Shown piece by piece: positions 42,450 through 53,856 of a DNA stretch of 64,000 nt. This DNA is from Cepaea nemoralis. Taxonomy: Eukaryota > Mollusca > Gastropoda > Stylommatophora > Helicidae. The position numbers and the translations under genes are program-made. Under the pieces are notes generated by a model that worked only from the letters and a program-made list of their open reading frames with translations, was not told the DNA's origin and made no database searches. The stretch spans positions 1-64,000 of the forward strand of contig JACEFZ010018155.1 in NCBI GenBank assembly GCA_014155875.1. The letters are read 5' to 3'. Position 1 is the stretch's first letter; every line of letters starts with the position of its first letter.

Positions 42450-42850
42450 ATAAACAAATCATCATCATCCAGTGCCTTGCCGGCTAGCATTGGCAATCAT
42501 GCCCTTCCACAAATTGCGGTCTCCGATGGCATGGATCAATTTGTGTGTTGACTTACTTCCGTGCCATGACACAAGACTGGCAAGAATTGTCTCACGCTGT
42601 CTTCCTCTATCTCTCTTTTTACAAATGTTTCCGGATGTCACAACATGCCCCAGCCTTTGTCTTCTCATAATGTGCCCAAACCATGATGACTGCTTCTTTC
42701 TCATGTTTGTAATAAGTTGTCTGTGTGATTTCGCTTCCCTCAGAATGTCCAGATTGCTCAATTTAGCAGTCCAATTAATTCTCAGCATTCTTCTATAAAA
42801 CCACACCTCTTCTATAAAACTGCGTCTCCAAGGCTTCCAGTACATAACTT
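42450..42850 (-). pseudogene. LINE 3' fragment (type L1), minus strand
   Basis: A 126-codon minus frame: EEVWFYRRMLRINWTAK, SHRQLITNMRKKQSSWFGH, then a GNICKKRDRGRQRE tail and DRNLWKGM. It ends in ATGATGATGAT. It is homologous to 13320-13946. Confidence 0.82.
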
Positions 42851-43019
42851 AATATCATTGACTGTGTTTTTCTATTTTAAGTCTATTTTCAGTCTTTCTA
42901 TTTCCGGTCTTTCTATTTTCAGTCTTTCTATATTTCAGTCTTTCTATTTTCAGTCCCACAACTACAATGATTTCTAAACATTTTTTGTTTTTGTTGTTTG
43001 CACTCTCTCACTTTGAACT

Positions 43020-43290
43020 CAAGCGTCGTCCATACACACTACTTCCAGTAGTGCTGGACTGAATTTTGTGTGTGGGTTAGCTTTCCCTATTAAGAGTGTC
43101 CCTAACCCATCAGGTGAACCCACTCCGACTTCAGAGGTACTTGTAATTTACATCCCTAAGTCAAGGACGACAGGTCAACATTTTAATCCAACTATCTAAA
43201 GGGTAGAACCCCTTACCTCGGCATCAGCACACCGGTTGTTTACGAACACGCATTCTTATCCATTCGGCCATGCTAACCTACGTTCCGAAC
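43020..43290 (-). repeat. SINE family C, minus strand
   Basis: Read on the minus strand it has AGCATGGCCGAATGGATAAGA, ACCGGTGTGCTGATGCCGAGG, GGGGTTCTACCC, GGACGACAGGTC-type body, ACCTCTGAAGTCGGAGTGGG and GGAAAGCTAACCCACACAC. It is near full-length. Confidence 0.8.
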
Positions 43291-43324
43291 AATTTAACTA
43301 CCAAAGCAAACAAAATCAACATAC

Positions 43325-43390
43325 CATATAAAAATAAGAAAGTGCTGCACAGACAGACCAGAATACTTGACCAGTCTTGACAGACTTGAT
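43325..43390 (-). CDS. STT3B: STT3B exon E
   Basis: The smallest recognised exon: 66 nt, 22 codons, IKSVKTGQVFWSVCAALSY then FYM. KTG-x-x-FW and LSYFYM are standard for this loop and helix. The acceptor is ATTTTTCCAG and the donor GTATGT; phase 0 on both sides. Confidence 0.95.
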
Positions 43391-43599
43391 CTGGAAAAAT
43401 ATCAAAACAACACATTAGCACAAAAAATCCACAAATGCAGTTGAGAAGTCATCTTCTTCTTCTTCCTTGTTCGCCTCAGACCTCCACATGAATGTCTCTA
43501 ACATCAGCAGAAGTTAGGCTATCAAGACATGACCTGTAACCAACAAATACTGCTGCAACTAACCAGTACTCTTATATTTCCTTGTTCATTTGACTAACA

Positions 43600-44350
43600 T
43601 TTCCTAGTTCAACCTCAGACAGATACATTAGTTCATCCTCAGACAAACACATTAGTTCATCCTCAGGCAGACACATTAGTTTATCCTCAGACAGACACAT
43701 TAGTTCATTCTCAGACAGACACATTAGTTCATCCTCAGGCAGACACATTAGTTCATCCTCAGGCAGACACATTAGTTCATCCTCAGACAGATACATTAGT
43801 TCATCCTCAGACAGATACATTAGTTCATCCTCAGACAGATACATTAGTTCATCCTCAGACAGATACATTAGTTCATCCTCAGACAGATACATTAGTTCAT
43901 CCTCAGACAGATACATTAGTTCATCCTCAGACAGATACATTAGTTCATCCTCAGACAGACACATTAGTTCATCCTCAGACAGACACATTAGTTCATCCTC
44001 AGACAGACACATTAGTTCATCCTCAGACAGATACATTAGTTCATCCTCAGACAGATACATTAGTTCATCCTCAGACAGATACATTAGTTCATCCTCAGAC
44101 AGATACATTAGTTCATCCTCAGACAGATACATTAGTTCATCCTCAGACAGATACATTAGTTCATCCTCAGACAGACACATTAGTTCATCCTCAGACAGAT
44201 ACATTAGTTCATCCTCAGACAGACACATTAGTTCATCCTCAGACAGACACATTAGTTCATCCTCAGACAGACACATTAGTTCATCCTCAGACAGACACAT
44301 TAGTTCATCCTCAGACAGATACATTAGTTCAACCTCAGACAGACACATTA
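43600..44350. repeat. 24-bp minisatellite
   Basis: About 31 copies of a 24-bp unit (ACATTAGTTCATCCTCAGAC plus four bases), with C/T variants at one or two places. Because 24 is a multiple of three, the minus strand has a 258-codon frame of an acidic octapeptide (YLSEDELM/CLSEDELM). It lies in the D-E intron in gene-sense orientation; it is not a credible gene. Confidence 0.96.
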
Positions 44351-44408
44351 ATGCAAGAAAGCAGCAGTTGGATTATCTGGATATGATTCATAACTAAAAA
44401 ATTGAAAA

Positions 44409-44750
44409 CTGCTACAACTGTTTGGTAATCAGGACATAGTTTACAATCAACACAAAATGCTACAATTGTTCAGTAATCAGGACATAGTTTACAATCAACA
44501 CAAAATGCTACAATTGTTCAGTAATCAGGACATAGTTTACAATCAACACAAAATGCTACAATTGTTCATTAATCAGGACATAGTTTACAATCAACACAAA
44601 ATGCTACAATTGTTCATTAATCAGGACATAGTTTACAATCAACACAAAATGCTACAATTGCTCAGTAATCAGGACATAGTTTACAATCTACACAAAAATG
44701 TTACAACTATTCGGTAATCAGGACATAATTTACAATCAACAAAAGTATTC
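44409..44750 (-). repeat. 48-bp minisatellite next to the exon D donor
   Basis: Seven copies of a 48-bp unit with AATCAGGACATAGTTTACAA and CAACACAAAATGCTACAATT. The first unit begins about 12 nt inside the intron from the exon D donor. Confidence 0.95.
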
Positions 44751-44766
44751 AGTAAGAGATACTCAC

Positions 44767-44855
44767 CCAGAGATAATATGTGAACATGAGAGCAAAAATA
44801 GCAATGCCCTCATTGTCGTAACTGCCAGCTACAGATCTGCTGATATAGCCAGGAA
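44767..44855 (-). CDS. STT3B: STT3B exon D (DNE catalytic motif)
   Basis: It encodes [19 protein letters not shown] then [10 protein letters not shown]. In [10 protein letters not shown] the D-x-E pair binds the divalent metal. The acceptor is TTCCCTCCAG and the donor GTGAGT. The length of 89 nt is phase 1 in and phase 0 out, with a Val split codon. Confidence 0.97.
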
Positions 44856-45191
44856 CTGGAGGGAAGAGAAACAAATTCAAACATGGTCTCAGGTCTATTC
44901 ATATTTGTATGTGTTAACTGATCCAGTGTCAAAGGATAATATATCGCCAGATACGACCTCCCATTTGGACAGAAGAACGATATACCACCATACTAGGCCA
45001 TCGTGTTATTTGTTTCATTCCATGGTACTTTACAATTTTCATGCTTTGAAAATGGAAATTTACATAATATTTGTTTATTTGATTGTGTACCATGTTTGGT
45101 GCAAACCTACTCTGTGTTTGATACTCAGGTAACATTGTCTTCTCACTTCCAAATACAAAACTAATTCATTTGTTATCATCATGAAGCATTC

Positions 45192-45345
45192 CCTCACAGA
45201 GAGTTGCTACCATCATGGCCCACAGAGAGGATTCTCAATCTGTCACAGAAAGTTGCTCCCATCATGGCCCACGGAGAGGTTTCTCAACCTGTCACAGAAA
45301 GTTGCTCCCATCATGGCCCACGGAGAGATTTCTCAACCTGTTGCA
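45192..45345. repeat. 49-bp tandem repeat, three copies
   Basis: AGTTGCTCCCATCATGGCCC and ACGGAGAGGTTTCTCAACC recur three times. Confidence 0.93.
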
Positions 45346-46010
45346 GACTATTGTGGTTCTCTCATGTAATTCTCTCATGTCTGTCAAGACATCACATTTT
45401 TCATTACTTGTCATTCAAAACCATTGTAATCTTTTATATGGCCAGTCTATTGTAGTTCTCTCATGTAGTTCTCTCATGTCTGTCAAGACATCACATTTTT
45501 CATTACTTGTCATTCAAAACCATTGTAATCTTTTATATGGCCAGTCTATTGTAGTTCTCTCATGTAGTTCTCTCATGTCTGTCAAGACATCACATTTTTC
45601 ATTACTTGTCATTCAAAACCATTGTAATCTTTTATATGGCCAGTCTATTGTAGTTCTCTCATGTAGTTCTCTCATGTCTGTCAAGACATCACATCTTTCA
45701 TCACTTGTCATTCTAAACTATTGTAATCTTTCATATGGCCAGACTATTGTAGTTCTCTCATGTCTGTCAAGACATCACACCTGTCATTACTTGTCATTCT
45801 AAACCATTGAAATCTTTCATGTTGCCAGACTTTTGTGGTTCTCTCATGTTTGTCAAGACATCACATCTGTCATTACTTGTCATTATAAACCATTTTAATT
45901 TTTCGTGTGGCCAGACTATTGTAGTTCTCTTATGTCTGTCAAGACATCACACCTGTCATTACTTGTCATTCTAAACGATTGTAATCTTTCATGTGGCTAG
46001 ACCATTGAAG
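45346..46010. repeat. 99-bp tandem repeat, about seven copies
   Basis: Units carry TGTAGTTCTCTCATGTCTG, TCAAGACATCACA, TTACTTGTCATTC and TTTTATATGGCCAG. The period is 99 bp in the centre and 86 bp in older outer copies. It lies in the C-D intron. Confidence 0.93.
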
Positions 46011-46139
46011 TTCCAAGACATAGACAGTTTATGAACCAGCCATGAGTAGTTTAGGCAATTAAATATCAAGAACACACAGACATTATATGATGTCTGAACA
46101 TAGAAGACAGCTATAAATGGTTTACAAATTGCATCATAT

Positions 46140-46320
46140 GTGAATTACAGATGGGTAAGAGATCTCGTGGACGGCCTCTACTACAATACAAAGATTGTAA
46201 GTGGGACATGATAACGCACATTGGGAGCAAGTCACATGGAAGGCAACTGTCAGAAATGGAATAAAGACAGAGGAGAAAATGATTGCAGATAGGTCACACA
46301 CTGAGCGCGTAAGATTAAGA
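46140..46320 (+). pseudogene. LINE C-terminal fragment (third type)
   Basis: It translates to GKRSRGRPLLQYKDCKWDM, then HWEQVTWKATVRNGIKTEEK in another frame. This is the GRPxLRYKD...W..LA-DR-KWR tail found at the end of some non-LTR reverse transcriptases. One frameshift. Confidence 0.65.
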
Positions 46321-46399
46321 TGGTATGTGATAGTGGAAATTACCATGTGTTCACATGCATCCACTATATGTGTCAGAAAGTGACATTCTCTGACCATAA

Positions 46400-46580
46400 T
46401 AAAACCAGTTTAGAAAGAACGTAATGGAAGGCATGGTTGTTGGAAGTAGAGGCAGTGGTAGATCAACAAGAAAGTGGACACAGAACAGCAAAGATACCCG
46501 GGGTATGAAAATAAGCGAGGCAGAGCAATAGGCTAGGGTCATTACCTTGCACTCACGTTATGTGGTTCTATTTGCAATAA
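46400..46580 (+). pseudogene. LINE C-terminal fragment
   Basis: RKNVMEGMVVGSRGSGRST then RKWTQNSKDTRGMKISEAEQ, the KTVLEGxVxGxRGRGRPRRxW-type LINE tail. 5' truncated. Confidence 0.7.
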
Positions 46581-46639
46581 AAACAAGATTTTGATTTTCT
46601 ATAACAAGATTACAATTCAGCCCAGGCTTTCTGCTTTGG

Positions 46640-46872
46640 AGAGGTTAGTTAGTTAGTCGCAGTTCCAACTTCACAGCAATAGGTCATCCCCATTATGCTC
46701 CGTTCCTGTGCCAGTGAATATCACACAAACAGCTCCCCACTGCCCAATGTGAAAAGTGGAAAAGACAGGAGTCTCGACAAACAACAGCCCGCACAAATAC
46801 ACTGTGCATAATGCCGCCACCAGAATGTCAACACACCAGTCCCCCACGAAACACCCAGTTCATCCCTGAGAG
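46640..46872 (-). repeat. Interspersed repeat family F, copy 2
   Basis: The reverse complement matches 553-795. A TTAG tandem (GTTAGTTAGTTAGTC) at 46644-46660 is its 3' tail on the minus strand. Confidence 0.7.
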
Positions 46873-47244
46873 GTTATTATGCCTTTCTTGAAGTACAATG
46901 TAACAAACTGTCATCTGTCAAGATGGCCAAGTGCCAATTGTAGATTTTCTGTCACCATTATTACATCAAACCAACCCAAGCAGGAATTATTCTGAGAAGA
47001 AAAGATGGGTAAGGCATCATTTGATTTCCCAACCTCGTTCTGTCACAACCTAGTATATGTGAGCCATGTTAGCTTGCTAGCTGCCCCATGATATATGTAT
47101 GGAGAATTATGGCCTACCCTGTCACAACAACACAACTATTCCATGTCAGCACATACAAGTATATGCGAGGGTCTAACACTCGGCATACATGTGACAGACT
47201 CTGCCAACGAGTAACCACATCTTTAAACAAAAGGGATTGCCTGT

Positions 47245-47600
47245 GTATTAAAAAGTTACTTGCATAACCTTTACAGGACATGATAGTCAACCCCAGCATT
47301 GTTTGGTTGTTTGTGATTTTTTTGGCAAGTTTACATTTAGTAGTTTGCCATGGCTTTCTTAACGACCAGCGCACATACCATGATATGGGAACCAACACAA
47401 GACGGCCTGCTTCCAAATCGCCTGCAACTATGTTTTGAACATGATATCCAGGATCATGAAGTGTGTTCGTAAGCCCCCTGCCACAGAGCCTCTGTATTAC
47501 CAGGGTCCATAAGGAAAGCAAAGAGTAGCAACTCTGTAACCTGCCACGCAAGTCATGGGAGGGGTGGAGTGACACTGGCGACCTCATTCCACAGAAAATT
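47245..47600 (-). repeat. SINE family D with extra segment
   Basis: Family D landmarks in plus-strand order: AAGTTACTTGCATAACC, TTTACAGGACATGATAGTCA, CCCCAGCATT, GTTTACATTTAGTAGTTTGC, AACGACCAGCGCA and CCAACACAAGACGG. The downstream part (CCATAAGGAAAGCAAAGAG ... CCTGCCACGCAAGTCATGG) also matches 54195-54315. Confidence 0.75.
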
Positions 47601-48091
47601 GTGGCTACAAAATACAAGCAATCATGAAGCAGTCTACCACGAGCTCAGCTGGTGTTGCTTGAGGAGATCACAGGCAGAAGAGGAGGCACAAGGGGATGCA
47701 AAGATGCTCATGTGGCCACTGTAAGGGTTTATACTGAACACTTCTTCTCTTGATTTCCATGCAATGCATTCTGGGCAGACCAGAGTCTGGCTAAAGAAGG
47801 ATCAATGCTGTTTCCACAAAGATGAAGCTGGATGAGGTCTTAAACAGTGTACACCAGGAGATTACAGGTCACAACAATTCCCTGTGATGACAGTAGACAA
47901 TCAGCACCCACGTCCTGCACTCCCCCACCTGAAGATCTCATTAATATGCTCAGAATGACTATGTTACTTGCTTCCCGAGAATATCAACTCAGTCAGAATA
48001 TGTCCCCAGTTCTTCAAGTCATACAAGACTGAACATCAACAAGGTCCCACAACAACATCTGAGATTACAAATCAAGGCAAGATGTACTCAC

Positions 48092-48180
48092 CTATAGCAA
48101 TGAAGCAGGCAGCAAATAGGCCTGCCCCAGGACTCCAGATCTCCTTGGTGAAGAGGTACACTGACATTGAAGTCATACCA
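48092..48180 (-). CDS. STT3B: STT3B exon C
   Basis: It encodes GMTSMSVYLFTKEIWSPGA then GLFAACFIAI. TKE-W--GAGL-AA-FIAI is a conserved STT3 helix pair. The acceptor is AACTTGCAG and the donor GTGAGT. The length of 89 nt is phase 2 in and phase 1 out; the incoming split codon reads Ser, giving VFSGMTS. Confidence 0.96.
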
Positions 48181-48221
48181 CTGCAAGTTAGAAAGCACAC
48201 TATTTGTCAGAAATACAGTAT

Positions 48222-48330
48222 GCAGCTGTAATGGTGTAGTGGTTAGTATGCTTGCTTGCCAAGGCAGTGGTTCCTGGCCCAATCCTCAGCAATGGCAGTT
48301 ATTTTTGTCCAAGTAGGACAGCTCTGTCAA
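48222..48330 (+). repeat. tRNA-derived SINE head
   Basis: AATGGTGTAGTGGTTAGTATG (A box) and GTGGTTCCTGGCCCAATCCTC (B-box region) at tRNA spacing, 40 bases upstream of exon C. Confidence 0.6.
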
Positions 48331-48732
48331 GCAAGCCCTTTTTCCAGATTCATAAGTGAAAACATGTACAGATTCAGAGTAGAGAAATAACTGTTACCAC
48401 ATTACTCTCACATATGGACAGACATGTGGAAAGAAAGAAACAGAACGGTTCTTGTGGCTTGAAAGAATGACAGTACAGAAACAACTGTGCTACCACATCT
48501 CTCTCTCTCTCTCACATATAGACAGACATGGAGGAAAGAAAGAGACTTTACAAACAACATTCACAACTTTGACATGACAGAGAGGACTTGACTAGTTTTC
48601 TTCCACTTCTGTTCTCTCATTCTCATTGATCTTTCTTCTGAAAGACCAGGGCACCTTGCACCTTTCGCCTGTATATTGTGTCTCCACCTTGAAGTAGTAG
48701 AGGGACTTGAGTGTTCAAATGACCCCAGGAGG

Positions 48733-50989
48733 TACGCTGACGGAAGTGTAGCCGTTGGTAAGGTCTCCCATGTCAGACAGGGACCAGTACGCTGACGGAA
48801 GTGTAGCCGTTGGTAAGGTCTCCCATGTCAGACAGGGACCAGTACGCTGACAGTAGTGTAGCCATTGGTAAGGTCTCCCATGTCAGACAGGGACCAGTAC
48901 GCTGACGGAAGTGTAGCCGTTGGTAAGGTCTCCCATGTCAGACAGGGACCAGTACGCTGACAGTAGTGTAGCCATTGGTAAGGTCTCCCATGTCAGACAG
49001 GGACCAGTACGCTGACAGAAGTGTAGCCGTTGGTAAGGTCTCCCATGTCAGACAGGGACCAGTACGCTGACGGAAGTGTAGCCGTTGGTAAGGTCTCCCA
49101 TGTCAGACAGGGACCAGTACGCTGACAGTAGTGTAGCCATTGGTAAGGTCTCCCATGTCAGACAGGGACCAGTACGCTGACGGAAGTGTAGCCGTTGGTA
49201 AGGTCTCCCATGTCAGACAGGGACCAGTACGCTGACAGTAGTGTAGCCATTGGTAAGGTCTCCCATGTCAGACAGGGACCAGTACGCTGACAGTAGTGTA
49301 GCCGTTGGTAAGGTCTCCCATGTCAGACAGGGACCAGTACGCTGACAGTAGTGTAGCCATTGGTAAGGTCTCCCATGTCAGACAGGGACCAGTACGCTGA
49401 CAGAAGTGTAGCCATTGGTAAGGTCTCCCATGTCAGACAGGGACCAGTACGCTGACAGTAGTGTAGCCATTGGTAAGGTCTCCCATGTCAGACAGGGACC
49501 AGTACGCTGACAGTAGTGTAGCCATTGGCAAGGTCTCCCATGTCAGACAGGGACCAGTACGCTGACAGTAGTGTAGCCATTGGTAAGGTCCTCCCATGTC
49601 AGACAGGGACCAGTACGCTGACAGTAGTGTAGCCATTGGTAAGGTCTCCCATGTCAGACAGGGACCAGTACGCTGACAGTAGTGTAGCCATTGGTAAGGT
49701 CTCCCATGTCAGACAGGGACCAGTACGCTGACAGAAGTGTAGCCATTGGTAAGGTCTCCCATGTCAGACAGGGACCAGTACGCTGACAGTAGTGTAGCCA
49801 TTGGTAAGGTCTCCCATGTCAGACAGGGACCAGTACGCTGACAGTAGTGTAGCCATTGGCAAGGTCTCCCATGTCAGACAGGGACCAGTACGCTGACAGA
49901 AGTGTAGCCATTGGTAAGGTCTCCCATGTCAGACAGGGACCAGTACGCTGACAGTAGTGTAGCCATTGGCAAGGTCTCCCATGTCAGACAGGGACCAGTA
50001 CGCTGACAGTAGTGTAGCCATTGGTAAGGTCTCCCATGTCAGACAGGGACCAGTACGCTGACAGTAGTGTAGCCATTGGCAAGGTCTCCCATGTCAGACA
50101 GGGACCAGTACGCTGACAGTAGTGTAGCCATTGGCAAGGTCTCCCATGTCAGACAGGGACCAGTACGCTGACGGAAGTGTAGCCGTTGGTAAGGTCTCCC
50201 ATGTCAGACAGGGACCAGTACGCTGACAGTAGTGTAGCCATTGGTAAGGTCTCCCATGTCAGACAGGGACCAGTACGCTGACAGAAGTGTAGCCATTGGT
50301 AAGGTCTCCCATGTCAGACAGGGACCAGTACGCTGACAGTAGTGTAGCCATTGGTAAGGTCTCCCATGTCAGACAGGGGACCAGTACGCTGACAGTAGTG
50401 TAGCCATTGGTAAGGTCTCCCATGTCAGACAGGGACCAGTACGCTGACAGTAGTGTAGCCATTGGTAAGGTCTCCCATGTCAGACAGGGACCAGTACGCT
50501 GACGGAAGTGTAGCCATTGGTAAGGTCTCCCATGTCAGACAGGGACCAGTACGCTGACAGTAGTGTAGCCATTGGTAAGGTCTCCCATGTCAGACAGGGA
50601 CCAGTACGCTGACGGAAGTGTAGCCATTGGTAAGGTCTCCCATGTCAGACAGGGACCAGTACGCTGACAGTAGTGTAGCCATTGGTAAGGTCTCCCATGT
50701 CAGACAGGGACCAGTACGCTGACGGAAGTGTAGCCATTGGTAAGGTCTCCCATGTCAGACAGGGACCAGTACGCTGACGGAAGTGTAGCCATTGGTAAGG
50801 TCTCCCATGTCAGACAGGGACCAGTACGCTGACGGAAGTGTAGCCATTGGTAAGGTCTCCCATGTCAGACAGGGACCAGTACGCTGACGGAAGTGTAGCC
50901 ATTGGTAAGGTCTCCCATGTCAGACAGGGACCAGTACGCTGACGGAAGTGTAGCCATTGGTAAGGTCTCCCATGTCAGACAGGGACCAG
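48733..50989. repeat. 55-bp minisatellite, about 41 copies
   Basis: The unit contains GGACCAGTACGCTGAC, GTGTAGCC(A/G)TTGGTAAGG and TCTCCCATGTCAGACAGG. Two main variants (GGAAGTGTAGCCGTT and AGTAGTGTAGCCATT) alternate in blocks, indicating higher-order duplication. It lies in the B-C intron and does not copy an exon. Minus-strand frames (MGDLTNGYTTVSVLVP) are artefacts. Confidence 0.97.
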
Positions 50990-52017
50990 GCAATGTGAGA
51001 TATGAATCTGCTGAACTGAAAATGGATTGCGGACAATCAAAGGCTAGGGAAAGCAAAACCTCAAAAAAGCGCTTGTCGAAATCACGATGTACTGAACAAC
51101 AGGCTTGAAACTACAATGTATTAATTTTATGAGGACTAGACAAATCAAACGCGTGCACTGTATTTTTGGAACAGGATTTCCTTAGCTTGTTGATCCCTGC
51201 TCTCTTAAGCAGAATGCAGCAATATACCACGAGAGTATGGAGATGAGGTCCTTTAAATGTGTTCTTATTGTTCTTGTTTGTAGTTGCTCTTGTATAAGTA
51301 AGGTCTACATCTAAGTTCTAGTCTGTCAGTAGTTGTTTTTTTTTTCTATGTATGTTGTCAAAAAAGAGAACTTGTAGACAAAAAAAAACAAGTGGACTAT
51401 ATGGTATCATGGTTAAGTGTTCATTCTGGCCTGGTACCACTGACTTCAGCACTTGTTCTTAGGCAGTGTGTGTTCATACCTTCATTCACCTTCATACATC
51501 AATATGAATAAAAGTCTGAGAGTGCAGCAGTCCACTTAAGCTTGTTGACATCTCCACTGAGTTTGTCCTCAAATAGATCAGATGTAAAACACAATACTTG
51601 TCTCTGTTCTGCATATTTTGGACTCGCGGGCAACAAATGTCTAGCTGTTATTTTACCAGTTCCAGCTACATTCATCGGTATCTTCTATCTTTAGTTTATT
51701 AGTCATGTGGGATTTCAACCTGTTGTGTCCTGTCTGAAGTTTGAAGATACAGTAGAGGAGATACGTCCACATCTTCATACACAAGTGACATAAACATTAT
51801 ATTCTTTGATATGATATTTCTGCTCAACACACAACAGTATGCTAGTAAACAATGAACATACACCAATTCAGTCATTGGCACCTGGCAGGTGATAGTTTGT
51901 TACATTGTGCTATTAAAAAAAGACATAATAACTACAAGCCATGGCGGTTGCACACCAGTATGCTAGTAAACAATGAACAGACACCAGCTTGGCAACAAAC
52001 AGAACATGGAATGTTAC
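50990..52017. other. B-C intron, little structure
   Basis: Only a two-copy element CAGTATGCTAGTAAACAATGA (51836 and 51957) and short A or T runs are seen. No gene recognised. Confidence 0.5.
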
Positions 52018-52127
52018 CTGAAGACCGGTGCCAGGAACACACAGATGTCTCGGATGTGGATGGGGATGTTCAGCAGGTTGAGGAACCAGTGTATGGAGCC
52101 GGAGGTCACCATCAGGCCAGGGTAGAC
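52018..52127 (-). CDS. STT3B: STT3B exon B
   Basis: It encodes [43 protein letters not shown] and IRD-CVFLAP are STT3 hallmarks; SGSIHWFLN is the B-type version. The acceptor is ATCCATGCAG and the donor GTAACA. The length of 110 nt is phase 0 in and phase 2 out. Confidence 0.97.
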
Positions 52128-52459
52128 CTGCATGGATTCAGTCAGATACACAGAAACTCTACAAGTTCATGCATCAAAACCAAACTGACAAATAAATGAA
52201 CTACATGGAGTATATTACAAAGTATATTACAGAGGTGGTATGGAGAAATTAGCCTTATGTAAGGGGGAAATAGACAAGAGTGGCAGAGACAGACAGAAAG
52301 ATGTATGTGGAAAGTTTAAACAAACAGAACAATAAGCAAAGTGAGGGGTTGGCATGGAACGGCCTGCCTCATGCCATAAGAGAGATTGAGCTGCAAGATC
52401 TGACCAGTCATGAACAATTCTATCCAGGGTCTGGAGTGAGTGGCTTGAAGGCCTGCATT

Positions 52460-52645
52460 TCACACTGGAGGATGGGAGGAGGTGGAGGAGTAGGAGGAGG
52501 AATAGGAGGGGGAGGACTAGGAGGGGAAGGAGATTATTGAGGAAGAGGAAGAAGAAGAGGAGGATGAAGAAGAAGAAGAAGAAGAAGAAGAAGAAGAAGA
52601 AGAAGAAGAAGAAGAAGAAGAAGAAGAAGAAGAAGAAGAAGAGAT
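52460..52645. repeat. GGA-rich and (GAA)n microsatellite
   Basis: A GGAGGAGG-type tract at 52467-52530, then about 26 uninterrupted GAA/AAG triplets at 52565-52641. Poly-Ser and poly-Phe frames on the other strand are artefacts. Confidence 0.97.
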
Positions 52646-53041
52646 ATACCGAAGACATACAAAATATGTCCACTGTAAAAGATTAAAAGGGCATCTGTGA
52701 AAATTGTAAATCACAGAATGGATTAAGATCTAGAAAAAAAAACGATCCTGACAGAAGCAGGATGTGACAATGCACAATCAGTCCACAATGGAAGTTGATA
52801 TTCTGTGGCGAAAAGAAATACAAATGCAGTGGTTCATTATTCAGTTGCTTGTCTTTTACTCGCATAACAAATCTTTCCGGATTTGTCTCTGCCAAAAGCT
52901 GAAGCCTTGCCCCTGCTGCTGGCAGGTGTAAATAATCCATCACACCCTGAATCCATTTACATTGTGCTCTGCCTCATCTTTAATTCCCTCTCCCTGATTA
53001 TCTTTCCCAAACACTCAAGTCTTTTTAAACTGTTTCATGTT

Positions 53042-53105
53042 TTTGAATAACGAAGACACAAACAATAGATTGCACGATTTATTGCCTGGCATATTTCGCT
53101 GCGTT
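53042..53105 (+). repeat. Interspersed repeat family G, copy 2
   Basis: Matches 11195-11262: TTGAATAACGAAGACA, AATAGATTGCA, GATTTATTGCCTGGCATA. Confidence 0.65.
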
Positions 53106-53477
53106 GTGTTTCATGTATATCAACTATATTTGTCTCAATAACTAATCTTCAATGCTTCATTCTTGTTGGGTAGATCGGTTCTCATCCACAGAAATGTAGT
53201 AACACTTATATTCAAAGGATATGTAAATGTGCTTGTAATTAAATATCCAAGTTGCCCTACAGTATGTTGCCATGGGAAATATGCATGCCACTAATGCGCT
53301 TGACTATTTTTGTTCTCTTTGTTACAATTAATAATGGCTTTCACTGCTATAGCTTTTGAAGAGCAATATTTGTCCTTTCAATTTCTGCCATTAAATTTCC
53401 ATTGCCCGACAGCAGTGAACATGAATATTCAAAATTGCACCTTTCTGGGATTCCTCTGAGTTGATAAATTTTTTTTT

Positions 53478-53815
53478 TTTAAAGTTACATGTCCTTCACA
53501 GGACGTAGCAGTCAACCCCAGCATTTTCGCTGTTCGTGATTCCTGGGAAAATTTTACGTTCAGTAGTTTGCCATTGCTTTCTGAACGACCGGCCCCTACA
53601 TCTTTTTCGAAAAAACCAGCACCACCATGTTTCGAACCTGGGTATACGGGCTCACAAACCACGTTCGCAAGCCCTTAGCCACACAGTTAAAAACCAAGTT
53701 AAATTACTTGCATGTCCTTTACAAGACTTTGCAATCAACCCCAGCATCTGTTAGCTGTCTGTAATTTACTCCACAATGTTACATTCAGTAGCTTGCCACT
53801 GCTTGCTGAAACAGT
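53478..53815 (-). repeat. Two SINE family D copies in tandem
   Basis: A first copy at 53478-53700 has AGTTACATGTCCTTCACAGGA, CAACCCCAGCATTTT, TTGCCATTGCTTTCTGAACG, and TGTTTCGAACCTGGG, which on the minus strand is a GGTTCGAAAC B box. A second, shorter copy follows at 53703-53815. They lie 40 bases from exon A. Confidence 0.8.
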
Positions 53816-53856
53816 TAAAGACAACAGTGATGTAACAAAACAGCATGATAACTTAC

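Noticed and set aside
48733..51056. MATLLSAYWSLSDMG-type repeat protein
   Set aside because: It is a frame through the 55-bp minisatellite with no start context or splice support.
52227..52714. Poly-Phe and poly-Ser proteins
   Set aside because: They are translations of a (GAA)n tract.
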